A stretch of 64,000 nt of DNA from Blautia sp. An81. GTDB taxonomy: Bacteria; Bacillota; Clostridia; Lachnospirales; Lachnospiraceae. The position numbers were made by a program, and so were the translations under genes. Where the stretch lies: positions 227,638 through 291,637 of the forward strand of contig NZ_NFHH01000002.1 of the NCBI RefSeq assembly GCF_002161285.1, read 5' to 3'. Shown here one piece after another: positions 7,917 through 15,360 of this stretch. Below the pieces are notes generated by a model. That model searched no databases. It saw only the letters and a list, made by a program, of their open reading frames with translations, and was not told the DNA's origin. Position 1 is the first letter of the stretch. Every line of letters starts with the position of its first letter.

Positions 7917-8438
7917 ATGGATAAAGAAAGAATGTCGGCTCTTCCATACTATTTTCAGAACTGGCTGGTACTGAATAAGACGCCCTTTTATCAGTGGGAA
8001 ACACACTTTTTCCGGAAGAATACGCTGCTGGTTTGCCTGGAAATCTATGAGGAACTGGAACAGAAGCTGCGAACAGAACACATTGCAGTAAAAATGGATC
8101 TGAAGGAAGTGTGGGATGACAGGGATATTTTATGCACGGCACAGATGCCCGCAGCAGTGTGTTCCCTTTTCTATACCCTGATCTGGAACCGGGGCCGGAT
8201 GAAGGTCACTTTATCCGGCAGAGAAAACTGCCTTACCTGTATTGCGGAGACTGCAGATCAGGAAGATGGCCTGCAGGCGAAAGAACTGGCACAGGCTGCC
8301 TTAGAGTGTCGGAAACTGGCGGTGGCTTATCTGGACTCCATCGGGTATGACGTGAAGATCTCCAGAAGCGGGAAAAAGGAACTGATATCCGTAACATTTC
8401 AGGTAGCGGGAAAGGCGGTACGAAACAGGCATGATTGA
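7917..8438 (+). CDS. Degenerate histidine-kinase-ATPase-like protein, paired with an orphan output domain (copy 1)
   Basis: This 173-residue soluble protein is a paralogue of 34618-35142. It has no membrane segment and no histidine-containing H-box. The C-terminal ~100 residues follow the order of a kinase ATPase domain: an N-box-like helix (AAVCSLFYTLIWN), a strand pair (MKVTLSG…LTCIAE), and a final GYDVKISRSGKKELISVTF that mirrors the usual GG-x-I…G-x-x-F closing strand. The ATP-lid glycines (DxGxG) are missing, so catalysis is doubtful. Its last 8 bases (ATGATTGA) overlap the start of the winged-helix gene, implying translational coupling and a joint role. Possible function: a signalling scaffold or modulator. 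The ATPase relation is my inference from pattern, not a database match. Confidence 0.55.
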   Translation: MDKERMSALPYYFQNWLVLNKTPFYQWETHFFRKNTLLVCLEIYEELEQKLRTEHIAVKMDLKEVWDDRDILCTAQMPAAVCSLFYTLIWNRGRMKVTLSGRENCLTCIAETADQEDGLQAKELAQAALECRKLAVAYLDSIGYDVKISRSGKKELISVTFQVAGKAVRNRHD

Positions 8439-8841
8439 ACTGGTACTTCGCACGACAGAAAGTTCCGGTCTGGTGAAGGAACAGATCCTGGCAAGGCTGG
8501 ATGGAGGTCAGGCATTGCCGGATGCTGATCCGATCCTTGAATATTCCGGACTCTGTATTGACTCACTTCGCCACCAGGCATCTTATCAGGGGCAGGAAAT
8601 TTCTCTGACAGAGAATTACGAATTTCACACCCTGGCGTACCTTGCCAGTCAGCCGGGCAGAGTCTATACGAAAGAACAGATCTATCAGGCAGTCTGGAAA
8701 GAGGAGCCGGTGGATGTAAACAGCGCAGTATTCTGTGTCATTGGAAATATCCGCCAGAAGCTGAGAAAGGTTACAAAGAAAGAATATATCCAGACCGTGT
8801 GGGGAGTCGGATACAAATTTGTGGATGTCCCAGGGGAGTGA
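8431..8841 (+). CDS. Orphan OmpR-type winged-helix output domain, no receiver (copy 1)
   Basis: The 136-residue product consists of ~35 N-terminal residues (MIELVLRTTESSGLVKEQI…) and a complete Trans_reg_C winged helix: the strand EYSGLCIDSLRHQASYQGQEISLTENYEF, helices around TKEQIYQAVW, the recognition segment VNSAVFCVIGNIRQKLRKV, and the wing EYIQTVWGVGYKFV. There is no receiver domain and hence no phosphorylatable Asp. Four paralogues occur in this window (14143, 35135, 40229, 44217); this copy is closest to the one at 35135. It overlaps the previous gene by 8 bases. It probably binds DNA as response regulators do, but its control must be by something other than phosphorylation. Confidence 0.8.
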   Translation: MIELVLRTTESSGLVKEQILARLDGGQALPDADPILEYSGLCIDSLRHQASYQGQEISLTENYEFHTLAYLASQPGRVYTKEQIYQAVWKEEPVDVNSAVFCVIGNIRQKLRKVTKKEYIQTVWGVGYKFVDVPGE

Positions 8842-8856
8842 GCCCCTGGGATTATT
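8829..8856 (+). terminator. Terminator that includes the stop codon of winged-helix copy 1
   Basis: CCCAGGGG (8829-8836) pairs with CCCCTGGG (8843-8850), followed by ATTATT. The left arm encodes the Pro-Gly of the C-terminal VPGE and the loop contains the TGA. The same arrangement is found after all five copies. Confidence 0.85.
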
Positions 8857-8888
8857 CAGTATGAAGGTATGCTCATATTCTAAGTTAT

Positions 8889-9006
8889 CAGCATGTACCT
8901 TGGGTGAATGGCTCAGACACCCATTTCGGGATGACGCGAAATTCAAATACAAAATTATAGCAGAACAATATATAGTATTCGATAAACGTATAAAAACAAT
9001 ATATAG
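8889..9006. repeat. Imperfect long repeat, copy B (partner at 2445-2563)
   Basis: Same orientation as copy A; see that entry for shared blocks. Here it fills most of the 262-bp gap between winged-helix copy 1 and the next two-component system. Confidence 0.65.
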
Positions 9007-9027
9007 AACATTGGCGAATTTAATCTT

Positions 9028-9068
9028 ACAAATCAGTAAGGAAAGCAAATAATGATTTGTGATATAAT
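9028..9068 (+). promoter_or_regulatory. Promoter/operator of the module 2 two-component operon
   Basis: TATAAT at 9063-9068 is preceded by a perfect 8-bp inverted repeat ACAAATCA (9028-9035) / TGATTTGT (9053-9060) that covers the -35 position, where no good TTGACA is seen. Such a site would suit autoregulation by the following response regulator. Confidence 0.5.
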
Positions 9069-9103
9069 ATGTAAAATATAATAAAAACGAGGGAGGCTGT
9101 TCA

Positions 9104-9787
9104 ATGGAAAAAATTCTATATGTAGAAGATGACTTAAGCCTGATTGATGGCTTGCAATATACTTTGGAGAGTAGCGGATATGCCGTAGACAATGCGAGAA
9201 CCGTCAAAGAAGCTCTGTCACTGTTTCGGAGCAATCATTACGATTTGCTGCTATTGGATGTCACTTTGCCGGATGGCACAGGATTTGATGTCTGTAAAGA
9301 GGTACGGAGCAGTTCAACGATCCCGATTATATTTTTAACTGCGTCCGATCAGGAGATCAGCATTGTGAAGGGCCTTGACATGGGCGGCGACGATTATATC
9401 ACAAAGCCCTTTAAGCTCAATGAGCTGCTTTCCAGAATTAAAGCACTTCTTCGGCGCTCTCTGCAATTTTCAAAAGCAGAGGCAATCTTGGAGGCAAATG
9501 GTATTCGTGTAGATACCACTGAAAGGCTTGTCTGGAAAAACGGCGAGCCGGTTGACCTGCCTCTGGTAGAATACAAACTTCTGTGCCTGTTCATGCAAAA
9601 TCCAAATCATCTCATGCCACGGGAAATGATTTTAGACCGTATGTGGGATGGCAATGGGAATTTTGTAGACGATAATACTTTATCCGTTTATATCCGGCGG
9701 TTACGAAACAAAATTGAAGATACGCCAAATGCGCCCAAATATCTGCTGACCGAACGTGGAATTGGATATAAGTGGGTTGTTGAGTGA
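9104..9787 (+). CDS. OmpR-family response regulator (module 2)
   Basis: This 227-residue protein is a receiver domain plus winged-helix output domain. The acidic pocket (ED at 8-9), phospho-acceptor Asp52 (LLLLDVTLPDG), Thr in FLTAS, and Lys in ITKPF are all present. The output domain ends YLLTERGIGYKWVVE. GGGAGG precedes the ATG at 9104. The kinase gene begins 10 bases after its stop and an ABC transporter follows, the arrangement of Bce-type peptide-antibiotic detoxification operons. It likely responds to transporter flux or peptide through the kinase and switches on this operon. Confidence 0.9.
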   Translation: MEKILYVEDDLSLIDGLQYTLESSGYAVDNARTVKEALSLFRSNHYDLLLLDVTLPDGTGFDVCKEVRSSSTIPIIFLTASDQEISIVKGLDMGGDDYITKPFKLNELLSRIKALLRRSLQFSKAEAILEANGIRVDTTERLVWKNGEPVDLPLVEYKLLCLFMQNPNHLMPREMILDRMWDGNGNFVDDNTLSVYIRRLRNKIEDTPNAPKYLLTERGIGYKWVVE

Positions 9788-9797
9788 GGAAGGATTT

Positions 9798-11033
9798 ATG
9801 GGCAAATTAGGGAAAGAAACAAAGACACTGTTAATCGCCATTACCGCTGTCTGCCTCATCTCCTTTCTTCTGGCTGGGGGGATTGCCACACTTCTGGCAA
9901 AAAATTTTCAGCAGGAATTATTGCTCCATGATTATGGTGTTGCAGGCCATTTGTTAAACAATGAAAAAGAGCTGTCAATCTCCGCTTTTACTTCGCAGCC
10001 AAACGAGAATGACATAGAACGCGGCAGGGCGGCTTTAGCTTCTATTGGGTATGATGAAACGACTTCCATGCGTTTTCTGCCTGCTGTCCAGATATACCGA
10101 AATCAGACAATGTTTTCTGTATTTCTGCTGTTGGTTTTCCTGTTTGGGGCAATCTACTTATCGCTGTTTCTCTATCTTCGCCGCCAGCACAAGGCGTTCA
10201 GTAACGCCGAAAATACCATCCGCCAATTTCTGGATGGCAATACCACATCCCGCATCGAATGTTCACAGGCTGGTGACTGGTACAGCCTTTTTCATGCCAT
10301 CAATGAAATGGCGACGATCCTCTCTGCTCATGCCGAGAACCAGCGGCAGACCAAAGAATTTTTGCAGGACATTATTTCGGATGTATCACATCAGATTAAA
10401 ACACCGCTGTCTGCCCTGAAAATGTACCATGAGATTATAGAGAGCCATAAAGATGATGCCACAACCGTGAGCAGCTTCACCGAAAAATCTCAAAGAGAGA
10501 TCAAACGGATGGAAGATGTGATTTACACCTTGCTGAAACTGGCGCGGCTGGACGCAGGAATTATCCAGATGGAAAAGACCCCGGAAAATCTTTCCGTTCT
10601 CATGCAGGATGTTTTGGAACGCTTTGAAACCTGGGCGGAACGGGAGCATAAAACAATTACGCTTTCCGGTAAAGAAGATGTTGTTTTATCATGCGACGCC
10701 CTATGGGTATCGGAAGCCATTGGCAATATTGTAAAAAACGCCTTGGAGCATACAGAGAACGGCGGCCATATCGGAGTAAAATGGAGCCAGTCCCCTTTAA
10801 TGACACAGATTGAAATTTCCGATGATGGAAAAGGAATACACCCGGAAGATCTGTATAACATTTTCAAACGGTTTTACCGCAGTCGTTTTTCATCGGATGT
10901 TCATGGCATTGGTTTGGGGCTGCCGCTGGCTAAATCTATTGTAGAAGCTCACGGCGGAACCATTTCTGTAACCAGCAGTTTAGGCGCAGGAACCACGTTT
11001 ACATTGAATTTTTTCAACCTTACAGATGAGTAA
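9798..11033 (+). CDS. Sensor histidine kinase (module 2)
   Basis: This 411-residue kinase starts at the ATG 9798, with GGAAGG just before it; the long open frame upstream overlaps the regulator gene and has no ribosome site. Two membrane helices (about residues 11-31 and 107-128) flank an ~75-residue outer loop. Then come a HAMP-like linker, the H-box with His198 (SDVSHQIKTPLSALKMYHEI), the N-box (AIGNIVKNALEH), and G-boxes DDGKGI and GIGLGLPLAKSI. All catalytic residues are intact. It partners the regulator at 9104-9787 and is cotranscribed with the transporter at 11096-14109. Confidence 0.9.
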   Translation: MGKLGKETKTLLIAITAVCLISFLLAGGIATLLAKNFQQELLLHDYGVAGHLLNNEKELSISAFTSQPNENDIERGRAALASIGYDETTSMRFLPAVQIYRNQTMFSVFLLLVFLFGAIYLSLFLYLRRQHKAFSNAENTIRQFLDGNTTSRIECSQAGDWYSLFHAINEMATILSAHAENQRQTKEFLQDIISDVSHQIKTPLSALKMYHEIIESHKDDATTVSSFTEKSQREIKRMEDVIYTLLKLARLDAGIIQMEKTPENLSVLMQDVLERFETWAEREHKTITLSGKEDVVLSCDALWVSEAIGNIVKNALEHTENGGHIGVKWSQSPLMTQIEISDDGKGIHPEDLYNIFKRFYRSRFSSDVHGIGLGLPLAKSIVEAHGGTISVTSSLGAGTTFTLNFFNLTDE

Positions 11034-11095
11034 GATAGATGTCACTTGGAAGTAAGTCATAGGGGGTATGATGTGTCTGTAAGGAGGTCTTGAAT

Positions 11096-11779
11096 ATGAA
11101 TATTCTTGAAGTACAAGACCTGTGCAAAACCTATGGCACAGGCGAAACAGAAGTTCACGCTTTGAACCATGTATCATTTTCTGTCCGTAAAGGCGAGTTT
11201 ATCGCCATCATTGGTGAGTCGGGTTCCGGCAAAAGTACCTTGCTGAATGTGGTTGGCGCTTTGGACAGCGCCACTTCCGGCAAGGTGTGGATTGATGGAC
11301 AGGACATTTTTTCTATGCCGGAGAAGAAATTAACTGTGTTCCGGCGGCAGCATATCGGATTTATTTTCCAGTCATTCAATCTGATCCCGGAGCTGAATGT
11401 GGAACAGAACATCACATTTCCGCTGCTGCTTGACTATAAAAAGCCAAATCAAAAGTTCGTCAATGAATTGTTGCAGGTGCTTGGGTTGAGTGAACGCCGG
11501 AAACACCTTCCCAGCCAGCTTTCCGGCGGCCAGCAGCAGCGCGTGGCGATTGGCCGGGCATTGGTTACTCGCCCCGCCCTGATTATGGCAGATGAACCGA
11601 CCGGAAATCTGGACAGTAAAAACAGTCAGGAAGTTCTGGCTTTGCTGCAAACCATGTCGGACAGGTATCAACAGACCATTTTGATGATTACCCACAACAA
11701 AAACCACGCCAGTGCGGCAGACCGTGTGTTCCGTATGAGCGATGGCGTGCTGAAGGATTTGGGGGTGTCGTCGCGTTGA
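11096..11779 (+). CDS. ABC transporter ATP-binding protein, MacB/BceA-like (module 2)
   Basis: This 227-residue ATPase has Walker [11 protein letters not shown]-loop FIFQSFN, signature LSGGQQQR, Walker B LIMADEP and TGNLDSK. AAGGAGG at 11081-11087 lies 8 nt before the ATG at 11096; a TTG two codons earlier is an alternative. It sits 60 bp after the kinase gene and its stop overlaps the TTG start of the permease (TTGA). The family powers mechanotransmission-type exporters that remove antimicrobial peptides or macrolides from the membrane rather than carrying out classic transport. Confidence 0.9.
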   Translation: MNILEVQDLCKTYGTGETEVHALNHVSFSVRKGEFIAIIGESGSGKSTLLNVVGALDSATSGKVWIDGQDIFSMPEKKLTVFRRQHIGFIFQSFNLIPELNVEQNITFPLLLDYKKPNQKFVNELLQVLGLSERRKHLPSQLSGGQQQRVAIGRALVTRPALIMADEPTGNLDSKNSQEVLALLQTMSDRYQQTILMITHNKNHASAADRVFRMSDGVLKDLGVSSR

Positions 11780-14109
11780 AAAGCTATCTTGGATTGGTGC
11801 CGCAATATGAAAAGGTACACCGCAGGAACAATCGAATTTCGGTTCTCTGCATTGTCCTTTCTGTGCTGCTGGTAACTGCTATTTTCAGCATGGCAGATAT
11901 GGCGCTGCGCGCACAGAAAAATTATTTTATCAAGACGAATGGTGAATACCATATCAGCTTGACCGACATTGATGAACAGACGGCAGAACTCGTAAAGGCG
12001 CGGGTAGATGTTTCCCTCTGCGGATGGGTCTATCAGGGAAGTGCCGGCAGTATTGGCTCCAAAGCGGTCAGTTTTGCAGGCGCGAATGAGGACACCTTTT
12101 CCACTTTGACAGAAATGGATATGGAAAGTGGCTCATATCCCACCCAGCCCGATGAAGCATTATTGAATCAATCGGCTTTGGAACAGTTGGGCCTTGCAGT
12201 TAGCGACACCGTGACCGTTACAGTGCCGGATGGTTCCACCCGGGAATACCGCATTACCGGCGTCCTTGCCGATATGGGAAGTCTGCTTAAAGCGGATGTA
12301 TATGGCATGGTATTGACCGAGGACGGTTTTCGCCAGATTGCGGATGAAAATGCCCAAAGCGGAACCACTTTCCGCGTCCAGTTCAAAGATGGCGTAAACA
12401 TTCAAAAGGCCATGAATGAAATAAAAGCACAATATGGCCTTTCAGACAGTCAGGTAAGCGAGAATACGGCGCTCCTCGGATTGATGGGACAAAGCAAGAA
12501 CAGCACAATGCAGTCCCTATACATCGTCGCAGGCTTTCTTGTCCTTTTGGTGCTGATTGCCGGTGCAGTAATGATTGCTGCCAGCTTTAACACAAATGTT
12601 CTGGAACGGGTTCAGTTCTATGGACTTTTGCGGTGCTTGGGGGCATCCAAAGCACAGGTAAAGCACTTCGTCATTCTTCAAGGGCTGCGCCAAAGTATAA
12701 AAGGCGTACCGATTGGGCTGGTTGCCGGACAGATCATTACATGGTGTGCCTGCCTCTTGCTGAAATCCATCAGCGGGGAACGCTTTTCAGAAATACCGCT
12801 TTTTCAGTTCAGTGTAAGCGGTCTGATTGCTGGCGCGGTGATCGGTTTTCTGATTGTACTGCTGGCATCCCTGTCCCCGGCAAAAAAGGCTTCTAAAGTA
12901 TCTCCAGTAACTGCAATCAGCGGCAGTTCACAGCTTACGCAGAATAAGAGGGCTGCAAATACAAAGCTGTTCCACATTGAAACCAGCATGGGAATTTTCC
13001 ATGCACTGTCCGGCAAAAAGAATGTATTCCTTATGACCTGCTCGTTTGCTATCAGTATTATGATGTTCCTGTCGTTTCAGGTAATGGTAGTCTTTCTCAA
13101 TCAGGGAATGCCTGCACTCTCTCCATCGGCAGCGGATGTATCTGTTACAATGGGAAATACGCCTCTGGACAAGTCGCTGGTGGAACAAATCAGCGAAACG
13201 GAAGGTGTTGACAAAGTTTTTGGCCGTATGGAAATGGCTGGCCTTTCTGTTTCCTCTGATGTGGGAGAAGGAACCATCACGCTCATTTCCTACGATGATA
13301 ACCAATTCGGGTGGGCGAAAGAAGAATTGAATGAGGGCAGTATCACGCCTGCTATTGAAAATACAGATCGTGTTCTGGTCACTTATCAAGATGGTGCAAA
13401 CTGGAATGTTGGAGATAGCATAGTCCTTCATACAACTTCTGGCGATAAGCAGGTAACGATTGCCGGAATACTGGCAACATCCACGGCCAGTGCGGTGAAC
13501 GGTGCAGGCAGCAGCGGATATATGATCTGCTCGGAACAGACATTTACCGCTTTGGTTGGTGATTTGGGCTATACGACGATTGATGTTCAATTTTCTTCTG
13601 CTGGCGGGGATGATACTGTTTCCACAATACGGAGCATGATCCCATCCGACAGCACTGTTTCAGACAAGAGAATTACCAATTCCGAGTCCCAAAGCTCCTA
13701 CTATACAGGCGCGGTGTTTATTTATGGTTTCCTCATCATTATTGCACTTATCACGGTGTTTAACATTTTTAACAGCATGAACGCCAGTGTAGCGTCCAGA
13801 ACAAGGCAGTACGGCATTATGCGTTCTATCGGAATGGGGGCAAATCAGCTTTACAAGATGATTGCGGCGGAAGCCTTTACCTATGCGATACTTGGCTGTA
13901 TTGTCGGATGCGTCCTGGGGCTGCCGCTGAACAGGCTGATGTTCCAGTTTTTGATTGCAGATAAATGGGGAACTGCATGGCAAATCCCTGTGGGTTCCCT
14001 TCTTTTGATCGTGTTTCTCTGCCTTGCGTCTGCGGCGATTGCGATTAGACGCCCCATCCGTCAAATCAGCAGAATGGCAATCGTGGACACAATTAAGCTT
14101 CAACAGTAG
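11776..14109 (+). CDS. MacB/BceB-like permease with two FtsX domains (module 2)
   Basis: The 777-residue product starts at a TTG (11776-11778) that overlaps the ATPase stop, forcing coupled translation; there is no ATG nearby in frame. It has an N-terminal helix, an extracellular MacB-type domain, three FtsX helices (about 245-375), then a second half with the same pattern ending …ALASAAIAIRRPIRQISRMAIVDTIKLQQ. The duplicated FtsX layout and ~780-residue size fit large permeases of the LolE/MacB-like group in Firmicutes peptide-resistance systems. It forms the exporter with 11096-11779. Substrate is unknown; the adjacent sensor system suggests a cell-envelope-active compound. Confidence 0.88.
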   Translation: MKSYLGLVPQYEKVHRRNNRISVLCIVLSVLLVTAIFSMADMALRAQKNYFIKTNGEYHISLTDIDEQTAELVKARVDVSLCGWVYQGSAGSIGSKAVSFAGANEDTFSTLTEMDMESGSYPTQPDEALLNQSALEQLGLAVSDTVTVTVPDGSTREYRITGVLADMGSLLKADVYGMVLTEDGFRQIADENAQSGTTFRVQFKDGVNIQKAMNEIKAQYGLSDSQVSENTALLGLMGQSKNSTMQSLYIVAGFLVLLVLIAGAVMIAASFNTNVLERVQFYGLLRCLGASKAQVKHFVILQGLRQSIKGVPIGLVAGQIITWCACLLLKSISGERFSEIPLFQFSVSGLIAGAVIGFLIVLLASLSPAKKASKVSPVTAISGSSQLTQNKRAANTKLFHIETSMGIFHALSGKKNVFLMTCSFAISIMMFLSFQVMVVFLNQGMPALSPSAADVSVTMGNTPLDKSLVEQISETEGVDKVFGRMEMAGLSVSSDVGEGTITLISYDDNQFGWAKEELNEGSITPAIENTDRVLVTYQDGANWNVGDSIVLHTTSGDKQVTIAGILATSTASAVNGAGSSGYMICSEQTFTALVGDLGYTTIDVQFSSAGGDDTVSTIRSMIPSDSTVSDKRITNSESQSSYYTGAVFIYGFLIIIALITVFNIFNSMNASVASRTRQYGIMRSIGMGANQLYKMIAAEAFTYAILGCIVGCVLGLPLNRLMFQFLIADKWGTAWQIPVGSLLLIVFLCLASAAIAIRRPIRQISRMAIVDTIKLQQ

Positions 14110-14142
14110 CATAATGGTATGGCAAGAAAAAGGTAATAAGAA

Positions 14143-14553
14143 ATGGATCAAATCGAAATCATCCTCCGCACTACTGCCTCATCTGGAAAAGTGACAGAGA
14201 AGATTCTGGCAAAATTCGCTGCTGGAATGCCAGAAAAAGAGAATGTATTTCAATATTCCGGTCTCTGCATTGATCCGATCCAACATCAGGTTTCCTACCA
14301 AGGAAAGGTGCTTCCTCTGACGGAAACGTATGAATTTCAGACGTTTGTTTATCTCGCCAGTCAGCCAGGAAGAGTCTACACAAAAGAACAGATATATCAG
14401 GCAGTCTGGAAAGAGGAGCCGGTGGATGTAAGCAGTGCGGTGTTCTGTATCATCAAGAATATCCGCCAGAAGCTGCGGGAGGTAACAACAAAAGAATATA
14501 TCCAGACTGTGTGGGGAGTCGGATACAAGTTTGTAGATGTCCCAGGGGAGTAA
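14143..14553 (+). CDS. Orphan OmpR-type winged-helix output domain, no receiver (copy 2)
   Basis: The 136-residue product starts MDQIEIILRTTASSGKVTEKIL and contains a full winged helix (FQYSGLCIDPIQHQVSYQGKVLPL … IYQAVWKEEPVDVSSAVFCIIKNIRQKLREV … WGVGYKFVDVPGE). The first ~35 residues, conserved among the copies, replace a receiver domain. It begins 33 bp after the permease stop and is presumably the last gene of the module 2 operon; its ribosome site (AAAGGTAAT) is weaker than those of copies 4 and 5. The 3' half of the gene, from CAGTCAGCC to the terminator, is much more like the other copies than the 5' half is. Confidence 0.8.
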   Translation: MDQIEIILRTTASSGKVTEKILAKFAAGMPEKENVFQYSGLCIDPIQHQVSYQGKVLPLTETYEFQTFVYLASQPGRVYTKEQIYQAVWKEEPVDVSSAVFCIIKNIRQKLREVTTKEYIQTVWGVGYKFVDVPGE

Positions 14554-14568
14554 TCTCCTGGGATTTTT
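14541..14568 (+). terminator. Terminator that includes the stop codon of winged-helix copy 2
   Basis: CCCAGGGGA (14541-14549) pairs with TCTCCTGGG (14554-14562), with one G-T pair, then ATTTTTCC. The TAA stop is in the loop. Confidence 0.85.
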
Positions 14569-14621
14569 CCGTAGAAAATAGAAAACTATGAAAAGTTTAA
14601 AATCCGTATGAAAAATCGGGG

Positions 14622-14651
14622 AACTCCACCAAAACTCCATCTTTGTATGAT
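14622..14651 (+). promoter_or_regulatory. Response-regulator-type direct repeats and promoter of module 3 regulator
   Basis: AACTCCACC (14622) and AACTCCATC (14633) are 11 bp apart, one helical turn, and end just before a TATGAT -10 (14646-14651), where they replace the -35. The same nonamer recurs three times at 26274-26315 in front of the module 3 permease genes. OmpR-family regulators bind such 11-bp-phased repeats. Confidence 0.7.
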
Positions 14652-14682
14652 ACACTGTTGTCCAAATAGCGGAGGTGCTGTT

Positions 14683-15360
14683 ATGGCAAAGACGATTTTG
14701 ATTATAGAAGATGAAATTTCCATCCAGAACATTGTCCGGGCGTTCCTGGAGGATGCAGGATATACGGTATATGGCGCCGGTGACGGTCTGGAAGGGATTG
14801 AGACATTCCGGAGATGCAATCCGGACCTGGTGCTGCTGGACCTGATGCTGCCGAAGATTGACGGGTTTGCAGTCTGCGAGATCCTGCGGAAAGAAAGCCG
14901 GACGCCGATCATCATGTTGACGGCACGGGATGATGACGCCAGCCAGATGAAGGGCTTTGATGTCCTGGCGGATGACTATATTATCAAGCCCTTTTCCATG
15001 CCTCTTGTACTGCGCAGGATTGAGGCGGTGCTGCGTCGGACGGAACAGGGAACCGAGGAGGAACCTTCTGTGATCCGGTATAAAGAGATCACACTGGATG
15101 GGGAAAATTATGAGGTGCTGGTAGGAACGGATGAGGTATCCCTCACCAGCCGGGAGTTTGAGATCCTGAAGCTGCTTTTGGAAAATCCGGGAAAAGTGTT
15201 TTCCAGGGAGAGCCTTCTGGACAGCGTATGGGGATATGAGTATTATGGCGATCAGAAGATCGTGAATACGCATATCAAAAATATCCGTAAGAAACTGGGC
15301 GTGGATTATATTGAAACTATCAGAGGAGTGGGATATAGAATTGAAAAAGAAAATCAGTGA
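14683..15360 (+). CDS. OmpR-family response regulator (module 3)
   Basis: This 225-residue regulator is taken from the ATG at 14683 (MAKTILIIEDE), which has GGAGG 8 nt upstream; an upstream in-frame ATG lacks a ribosome site. Receiver landmarks are ED at 9-10, Asp53 (LVLLDLMLP), MLTARDD and Lys in IIKPF. The winged-helix output ends YIETIRGVGYRIEKENQ. It overlaps the kinase gene. The direct repeats at 14622-14640 and 26274-26315 are its probable binding sites, linking it to the permease/ATPase genes 9-11 kb downstream from which it is separated by inserted DNA. Confidence 0.9.
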   Translation: MAKTILIIEDEISIQNIVRAFLEDAGYTVYGAGDGLEGIETFRRCNPDLVLLDLMLPKIDGFAVCEILRKESRTPIIMLTARDDDASQMKGFDVLADDYIIKPFSMPLVLRRIEAVLRRTEQGTEEEPSVIRYKEITLDGENYEVLVGTDEVSLTSREFEILKLLLENPGKVFSRESLLDSVWGYEYYGDQKIVNTHIKNIRKKLGVDYIETIRGVGYRIEKENQ

